A stretch of DNA of 64,000 bases, taken from Kocuria rhizophila DC2201 (GTDB lineage: Bacteria > Actinomycetota > Actinomycetes > Actinomycetales > Micrococcaceae). The translations under genes and the position numbers were made by a program. The notes beneath the pieces were generated by a model, which did no database searches, had not been told where the DNA came from, and saw only the letters and a list, made by a program, of their open reading frames with translations. Shown here in pieces: positions 59,625-64,000 of this stretch. How positions within the stretch are numbered: position 1 is the first letter of the stretch; every line of letters starts with the position of its first letter. The DNA lies in contig NC_010617.1 in the NCBI RefSeq assembly GCF_000010285.1, positions 434,001-498,000 on the forward strand, given 5' to 3'.

Positions 59625-60539
59625 ATGGACGCCCCCCGCGGGAGCGAGCGCATCTTCGCGGTGCCCCGCGCGTACTCCAAGGCGGCCCGTGCGTGGCTCG
59701 AGCGCGGGCTCGGCATGCACGGGTCCGCGCCGCGCCACGGTGCGGCCACGGTGTTCGTGCGTGACGGCGAGCACGGGGTCGAGACCCTCATGCTCCACCG
59801 CCCCGGGCGCCAGTCCATGGGTACGCTCTCGTTCCCCGGTGGCATCACCGAGACCAGCGACGACGAGCCCCTGAGCTGGTGCGGGCCGTCCCCCGCCGAG
59901 TGGGCGCACCGGCTGCTCTCGGAGGACATCGGTCTCTCACGACGCCGCGTGGTCGCCGCCGCGCGCAAAACGTTCGTGGAGACCGGGATCCTCTTCGCCG
60001 GGACCCCCATGTACGGGGTCGCGGACACCGTGGAGGGCGTGGACTGGATGCGCTCGCGGGAGCTGCTGGCCACGGAGGACATCTCCTTCGCGGACCTGCT
60101 GGCCAAGCGCAGCATGGCGTTCCACAGCGAGTGCCTGCGCCCGCTGTCCCACTGGGTGACCTCGGACTTCGTGCACCAGCGGGTGGACCTGCAGTTCTTC
60201 GCGGCGGCGGTGCCCGTGGGTCAGCGCCACAGTCCGCTGGCCACCCAGCGCGGGCGCGCGTGGCTCGGGTGGGTGGATGCCCGCACGCTGCTGGAGGACC
60301 CGTGGTCCACGCCGGTTCCCGAGCTGTTCCGGCAGCAGGCCGAGGACTCCGCGCTCACGGACGATCCGAGGCACTTCGAGTTCCACGAGCTCACCACTCC
60401 CGGGGTGCAGTGCGCCGTGGAGGCGGTGGCCGAGGCGTCCTCCGCGGTGGCGTTCCTCGCGGCGCGCCGGGACCTGCGGGTGCGCAGCCCCCGGTTGGAC
60501 CTGCGCGACGGCGAACCCGTCCTCGTGCTCGACGGCTGA
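59625..60539 (+). CDS. Nudix-like hydrolase with degenerate Nudix box
   Basis: Encodes 304 residues, starting two bases after the RidA stop. RHGAATVFVRDGEHGVETLML and GTLSFPGGITETSDD open a Nudix-like fold of the NUDT19 type. The box itself reads G-x(n)-AARKTFVETGILFA instead of R-E-U-x-E-E-x-G-U: the Arg, one Glu and Gly remain while two acidic metal ligands are Lys and Val. It may therefore be inactive or act on an atypical substrate. Often found in this position beside RidA in actinobacteria. Confidence 0.8.
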   Translation: MDAPRGSERIFAVPRAYSKAARAWLERGLGMHGSAPRHGAATVFVRDGEHGVETLMLHRPGRQSMGTLSFPGGITETSDDEPLSWCGPSPAEWAHRLLSEDIGLSRRRVVAAARKTFVETGILFAGTPMYGVADTVEGVDWMRSRELLATEDISFADLLAKRSMAFHSECLRPLSHWVTSDFVHQRVDLQFFAAAVPVGQRHSPLATQRGRAWLGWVDARTLLEDPWSTPVPELFRQQAEDSALTDDPRHFEFHELTTPGVQCAVEAVAEASSAVAFLAARRDLRVRSPRLDLRDGEPVLVLDG

Positions 60540-60697
60540 CACCGGACCTCGCACCCGCCCCGCTGGGATCCGCCGCTGCGGGCGTGCTCAACGGCGGACA
60601 CCCGCACACCCCACCGCGAGCAGCCGCACACCCCACCGCCGGACGACGCCGCCCGGGCCGGTACGCGACGCACGCCACGGTGAGCGCGTGCACAACG

Positions 60698-60733
60698 CGA
60701 CGACGCCCGCGGCAGGTGCCGTGGGCGTCGTCG
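60698..60733 (-). terminator. Terminator of crp, built from variant copies of the dispersed word
   Basis: CGACGACGCCCGCGGC (60698-60713), loop AGGT, then GCCGTGGGCGTCGTCG (60718-60733): a 16-bp stem with one mismatch, 19 bases past the crp stop. Both arms begin or end with a 9-of-10 match to the dispersed word; a full copy lies nearby at 60643-60652. Confidence 0.7.
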
Positions 60734-60751
60734 TGAATGCTGTGACGGGGG

Positions 60752-61429
60752 TCAGCGCGAGCGCTGCTTGAGGCGCTGCAGGTCCAGGATGACCACGGCG
60801 CGCGCCTCGAGGCGGATCCAGCCGCGCTGAACGAACTCGGCGAGGGCCTTGTTGACGGTCTCGCGGGAGGCGCCCACCAGCTGGGCCAGCTCCTCCTGGG
60901 TGAGCTCGTGGGCCACCAGGATGCCGTCCGTGGCGGGGCGCCCGAAGCGGTCCGCGAGGTCCAGCAGGGCCTTGGCGACGCGGCCGGGGACGTCCGAGAA
61001 CACGAGGTCCGCGAGGTTCTCGTTGGTGCGGCGCAGCCGGCGGGCAAGGGCCTGGAGCAGCTGGGCGGAGACCTCGGGGGAGTGCTGGATGACCTTGCGC
61101 AGGTTCTCGTGCTTGAGCCCGGCCAGGCGCGTCTCGGACACCGCGGTCGCGGAGGTGGAACGCGGGCTGGGGTCGAACAGCGCCATCTCACCGAAGATCT
61201 CGCCCGGGCCCATGACGGCCACGAGGTTTTCACGGCCGTCGCTCGCGGTGCGCCCGAGCTTCATCTTGCCGGAGACGATGAAGTAGAGCTGGTCCCCGGG
61301 ATCGCCCTCGTAGAAGAGGGTGGCGCCGCGGGAGAGGTCCACCTCGGTGATCTCCTTGGTCAGAGCCGCGAACGCCTCGTCGTCCAGGGAAGCGAAAAGC
61401 GGAGCGCGGCGCAGGACGTCGGTATCCAA
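60752..61429 (-). CDS. crp: Crp/GlxR-type cAMP-responsive regulator
   Basis: Encodes 225 residues. The TTG at 61429 follows GAGGAGATCTACC at ideal spacing and gives a start (LDTDVLRRAPLF) aligned with known actinobacterial Crp proteins. The cyclic-nucleotide domain has EGDPGDQLYFIVSGKMKLGR and FGEMALFDPSPRSTSATA with the cAMP-contact Arg-Ser/Thr-Ser pattern. The helix-turn-helix is LTQEELAQLVGASRETVNKA. It is a global regulator in this phylum. Candidate target sites in the window are at 9528-9543 and 40834-40849. Confidence 0.95.
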   Translation of the reverse strand: MDTDVLRRAPLFASLDDEAFAALTKEITEVDLSRGATLFYEGDPGDQLYFIVSGKMKLGRTASDGRENLVAVMGPGEIFGEMALFDPSPRSTSATAVSETRLAGLKHENLRKVIQHSPEVSAQLLQALARRLRRTNENLADLVFSDVPGRVAKALLDLADRFGRPATDGILVAHELTQEELAQLVGASRETVNKALAEFVQRGWIRLEARAVVILDLQRLKQRSR

Positions 61430-61477
61430 GGTAGATCTCCTCACGAAGAAGGGTGTGCCCCGGTGGGGCCACGTGCA

Positions 61478-61506
61478 TGATTACGTTACATAGTAACGAG
61501 TTTCAC
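61478..61506 (-). promoter_or_regulatory. Possible promoter of crp with internal inverted repeat
   Basis: On the minus strand GTGAAA (61506-61501) and TAATCA (61483-61478) are spaced by 17 bases, 49 bases before the crp start. The spacer holds the inverted repeat GTTAC-ATA-GTAAC (61485-61497). The stretch is unusually AT-rich for this window, as promoters here tend to be. Confidence 0.45.
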
Positions 61507-61684
61507 ACGGTTCAGGGCCACCCGGGGGTGGGTGCTCCGTGTGGACGTCCAGGAAATTCCCCGGAGGGAGCCCGCGATCCGGGGTGCGGCCGCGGGATTC
61601 GTGTGGCGCCCGGGCACCCACCGTATGCTCGTGCCCACACGCGGTGGATCCCCGCGTGACCCCTCAACTTCCCGAGGACCGTTG

Positions 61685-62869
61685 ATGACCCTGGCCCTGA
61701 ACCTCCTGGACGCCGTGCTGATCGTCGTCCTGCTGGCGTACCTGGTGGCCGGGTTCCGCCGAGGCTTCTTCCGCTCGTTCGCGGCCCTGGTGGGCCTGCT
61801 GCTGGGCGCTGTGCTGGCCTTCTGGGCAAGTCCCGTGGTGGCCGCGTACGTGGACACCCAGTGGCAGATCCCCACCGTGCTGCTCACGGTCCTGGTGCTG
61901 CTGGCCCTCGGCGAGTACCTGGGCGCCGTGCTGGGCAGGGCCCTGTCCGAGCTGCTGGAGAAGTCCGGGGTGGGTCTGCTGGACCGGCTCGGCGGTGCGG
62001 TGCTCAACGTGGTGGTGGCCGGCCTGGTGATGTCCCTGCTGGGCTCCCTGGTGGGGCAGATGGGTCTGCCGGGGCTCTCCCAGCAAGTGGCGTCCTCCCA
62101 GGTGCTGCGCGGGATCGAGCGCATGACCCCGGATCCGGTGCGCCACGCCATGACCCAGACCCGCAACGCGATCAGCGGTGCGCAGGGCATCCGGCAGCTG
62201 GACGAGCTGCTGTTCCCCACGCAGGCCGCCCCCGATCCGAAGGACACCCCGGACTCGCAGACCGTCGCGGACGCCGGGCAGTCCGTGGTGCAGGTCTACG
62301 GCACGGCCGCCAAGTGCGCCCAGAACCAGACGGGCTCCGGCTTCGTGGCCCAGCCCGGCACCGTGGTCACCAACGCTCACGTGGTGGCGGGCGTGGACCA
62401 GCCCGTGGTCGAGACCCGGGACGGCCGCGCCTACCCCGCCCGTACCGTGCAGTACGACGCCGCCTCGGACCTCGCCGTGCTGCGCATCCCGGACCTGCCC
62501 GAGGCCCCGCTGAGCATGGACGGGACCGTGAGCCAGGGCGAGGCCGTGTCCTTCGCGGGCTACCCCCTGGGCGGGCCCTACACCCTGCGGGCGGCCACCG
62601 TGCAGGGCCAGGCCGTGGCCCCCGTGCAGAACGTCACCACGGGGGAGACACAGACCCGCAGCATCATCCAGATCGCGGGCAAGGTGGAGCAGGGCAACTC
62701 GGGCGGGCCGCTGCTCGACGCGGACGGCCACGTGGTGGGCGTGGTCTTCGCCAAGGCCGTGCAGGACCAGGTGGGCTACGCCATTCCCGTGGACCGGGTC
62801 CGCGAGGTGCTCACCGCGGCAGGGGACTCCACGGAGTCCGTGGCCACGGGCGAGTGCGTGGTGCCCTGA
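61685..62869 (+). CDS. marP: MarP-type membrane serine protease (CvpA domain plus trypsin-like domain)
   Basis: Encodes 394 residues from the ATG at 61685 (GAGGACCGTTG upstream). Four CvpA-like membrane helices (to about residue 150) precede a chymotrypsin-fold protease facing outward, with the triad His in TNAHVVAG, Asp in YDAASDLAVLRI and Ser in GNSGGPLL. Two cysteines, in AAKCAQN and ATGECVVP, match the pair that forms the stabilising disulfide in mycobacterial MarP. MarP is needed for acid and oxidative stress resistance there. Next to crp, as in other actinobacteria. Confidence 0.92.
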   Translation: MTLALNLLDAVLIVVLLAYLVAGFRRGFFRSFAALVGLLLGAVLAFWASPVVAAYVDTQWQIPTVLLTVLVLLALGEYLGAVLGRALSELLEKSGVGLLDRLGGAVLNVVVAGLVMSLLGSLVGQMGLPGLSQQVASSQVLRGIERMTPDPVRHAMTQTRNAISGAQGIRQLDELLFPTQAAPDPKDTPDSQTVADAGQSVVQVYGTAAKCAQNQTGSGFVAQPGTVVTNAHVVAGVDQPVVETRDGRAYPARTVQYDAASDLAVLRIPDLPEAPLSMDGTVSQGEAVSFAGYPLGGPYTLRAATVQGQAVAPVQNVTTGETQTRSIIQIAGKVEQGNSGGPLLDADGHVVGVVFAKAVQDQVGYAIPVDRVREVLTAAGDSTESVATGECVVP

Positions 62870-62882
62870 TCCCTGGGGCGAC

Positions 62883-62912
62883 GCTCCTGCCCGGGCCGCT
62901 CCTGCCCGAGCC
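62883..62912 (+). repeat. Tandem 15-bp repeat after marP
   Basis: GCTCCTGCCCGGGCC (62883-62897) is followed directly by GCTCCTGCCCGAGCC (62898-62912), one mismatch. It lies 13 bases after the marP stop in the convergent gap before aroQ. No function evident. Confidence 0.75.
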
Positions 62913-63031
62913 GTGGCTGAGCGGGCCGTGCGTAACGGGGGCGTGGGTGTCCGGTGCAGTTGCGGGACGGCCCGTCCGGGCAGCGGCGCGTCGGTGCCGC
63001 TGCGGCTGCGCCGCCTTGAGGTGCGGTGCGC

Positions 63032-63478
63032 TCAGCCCAGGCCGAGGTTCCGGGCCACCACGTCCACGGCCAGTTCGTAGCCCAGCACCCCGGCCCCGGC
63101 GATCACCGCGGTGGCCTGCGGCGAGACGAAGGACGTGTGGCGGAACGCCTCCCGGCGGTGCACGTTGGAGATGTGCACCTCCACGACCGGCATCTCGCAC
63201 ATCTCCAGCGCGTCGTGGATGGCCACGGAGTAGTGGGTCAGGGCGGCGGGGTTGATCACGATCCCGCACGCCTCGGTGCGCGCGCGCTGGATCCAGTCCA
63301 CGAGCTGGCCCTCCCAGTTGGACTGCTCGAACACGACCTCCAGCCCGTAGCTCTGCGCCCTGGCGCGCACGTCGGCCTCGACGTCCGCCAGGGTGGTGTG
63401 CCCGTAGATCTCGGGCTTGCGCGTGCCCAGCGTGTTCAGGTTCGGGCCGTTGAGGACGTGGATCGGCAGCTCGCTCAT
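63032..63478 (-). CDS. aroQ: Type II 3-dehydroquinate dehydratase
   Basis: Encodes 148 residues from the ATG at 63478, which gives the standard start of the family ([21 protein letters not shown]). Other motifs are [16 protein letters not shown] and [20 protein letters not shown] with the catalytic His, then GYELAVD. The enzyme converts 3-dehydroquinate to 3-dehydroshikimate in aromatic amino acid synthesis. It stands alone here; other shikimate genes are not in the window. Confidence 0.95.
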   Translation of the reverse strand: MSELPIHVLNGPNLNTLGTRKPEIYGHTTLADVEADVRARAQSYGLEVVFEQSNWEGQLVDWIQRARTEACGIVINPAALTHYSVAIHDALEMCEMPVVEVHISNVHRREAFRHTSFVSPQATAVIAGAGVLGYELAVDVVARNLGLG

Positions 63479-63566
63479 GCCCCCATTCAAGCGCATCGGT
63501 CCCGCCCACTGTGCCGCGGACGCACGACGCCGCGGTGGCCCTCCCGGGTCTCCCGGGCAGATCGCG

Positions 63567-63620
63567 CGGGCCGTTCCTCCGGCGGGCGCCGCCCGGGCCG
63601 TTGCTCTGCTGGGTGCCGCC
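63567..63620 (+). repeat. Degenerate tandem 27-bp repeat
   Basis: Two 27-bp units (63567-63593 and 63594-63620), both starting CGGGCCGTT and ending GCCGCC, agree at 22 of 27 positions. They lie in the 252-base gap between acsA and aroQ, which also holds two copies of the dispersed word (63524-63533 and 63661-63670). Confidence 0.65.
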
Positions 63621-63660
63621 CGGGCGTCTGACGGTCCCCGTCGCGGGGCACTCGCCACGG

Positions 63661-63710
63661 ACGACGCCGCCGCGGTGCCTCCCGTGGGGAAGGCGCCGCG
63701 GCGGCGTCGT
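63661..63710 (-). terminator. Terminator of acsA built from an inverted pair of the dispersed word
   Basis: ACGACGCCGCCGCGG (63661-63675) pairs perfectly with CCGCGGCGGCGTCGT (63696-63710); TGCC (63676-63679) and GGCG (63692-63695) extend the stem to 19 pairs with one G-T. It starts 20 bases after the acsA stop on the minus strand. Each arm holds one full copy of the 10-bp word. Confidence 0.75.
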
Positions 63711-63730
63711 GAACGGAGCGTGCGGGTGGG

Positions 63731-64000
63731 CTACTTGGTGCCGAGCGAGTCCACGATCTGCTGCATGACCGTCTGGTCCGCGAGCGTGGAGACGTCCCCC
63801 ACGGGGCGGTCCTCGGCGACGTCCTTGAGCAGGCGGCGCATGATCTTGCCGGAGCGCGTCTTGGGCAGCTCGGGAACGATCAGCACCTTCTTGGGCTTGG
63901 CGATCGGGGAGATCTCCCGGCCCACGTGCGCGCGGATCTCCTCGGCGAGCTCGGCGGCGTCCCGGTTCTCGGCGGTGGCCTGGTCCGAGAGGATCACGAA
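63731..64000 (-). CDS. acsA: Acetyl-CoA synthetase, C-terminal part
   Basis: The minus-strand frame is open to the window edge and encodes the last 89 residues. EEIRAHVGREISPIAKPKKV, LIVPELPKTRSGKIMRRLLK and the end VMQQIVDSL are the C-terminal domain of AMP-forming acetyl-CoA synthetase; the Lys in RSGKIMRR is the known acetylation-controlled residue. It activates acetate and fits with the lactate genes as part of organic-acid use. The rest of the gene lies beyond the window. Confidence 0.93.
   Translation of the reverse strand, partial: FVILSDQATAENRDAAELAEEIRAHVGREISPIAKPKKVLIVPELPKTRSGKIMRRLLKDVAEDRPVGDVSTLADQTVMQQIVDSLGTK

Overview
The window is about 64 kb of very GC-rich bacterial chromosome. 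Gene content points to an actinobacterium of the Micrococcaceae, with Kocuria-like most likely: a dnaK-grpE-dnaJ-hspR operon with HspR-type (HAIR) operators, a purM/DUF3073 neighbourhood, a MarP protease beside a Crp regulator, and short low-complexity Ala/Gly/Pro inserts in many proteins. The genus is inference; no rRNA is present. I see no prophage, insertion sequence, CRISPR array or biosynthetic gene cluster.

Layout. 1-2.2 kb: end of an unknown gene, then a BCCT osmolyte transporter. 2.3-6.7 kb: dnaK-grpE-dnaJ-hspR heat-shock operon. 6.8-15.3 kb: trmB and transporters (Bcr/CflA MFS, two AGCS symporters, a CycA-like permease) with a sugar-phosphate mutarotase. 15.4-24.2 kb: DoxX, a DJ-1/PfpI protein, two SDRs, a DEAD-box helicase, two tandem HAD phosphatases, a membrane protein/GNAT/Tag run and a small conserved protein. 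24.3-27.0 kb: clpB, also with a HAIR site. 27.2-27.7 kb: decayed remnant of a second BCCT transporter. 27.9-35.3 kb: DUF3073, purM, purF, a membrane protein, a sterol-carrier protein and asparaginase on the minus strand, and purD-purC on the plus strand. 35.2-37.8 kb: a compact locus of alkyltransferase-like protein, histidine kinase, a tiny secreted two-cysteine peptide and a divergent response regulator. 38.1-44.5 kb: lactate utilisation (GntR regulator, lctP, lutABC) around a shared control region. 44.5-49.6 kb: thiamine thiazole operon thiO-thiS-thiG-thiF under a TPP riboswitch, with divergent thiE. 49.7-58.8 kb: DCC-family protein, PhzF-like protein, tRNA-Pro, MFS transporter, FAD/Fe-S 2-hydroxyacid dehydrogenase, metallophosphoesterase, class A penicillin-binding protein. 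58.9-64 kb: DUF4177, RidA, Nudix-like protein, Crp, MarP, aroQ and the end of acetyl-CoA synthetase.

How the parts connect. HspR can control both chaperone units (dnaK operon and clpB). Carbon use is represented by lactate permease, LutABC, a D-2-hydroxyacid dehydrogenase and acetyl-CoA synthetase, with candidate Crp sites at lutA and at an AGCS symporter. Many genes are translationally coupled through ATGA or GTGA overlaps.

The two most unusual signals are (1) a dispersed 10-bp word, GCGGCGTCGT/ACGACGCCGC, found 27 times by hand scan, in several reading frames inside genes and as inverted pairs in hairpins between genes, like the uptake-sequence architecture of naturally competent bacteria; and (2) a candidate peptide-signalling locus in which a secreted 25-residue peptide with a Cys-x6-Cys loop is encoded directly in front of, and overlapping, a six-helix histidine kinase.
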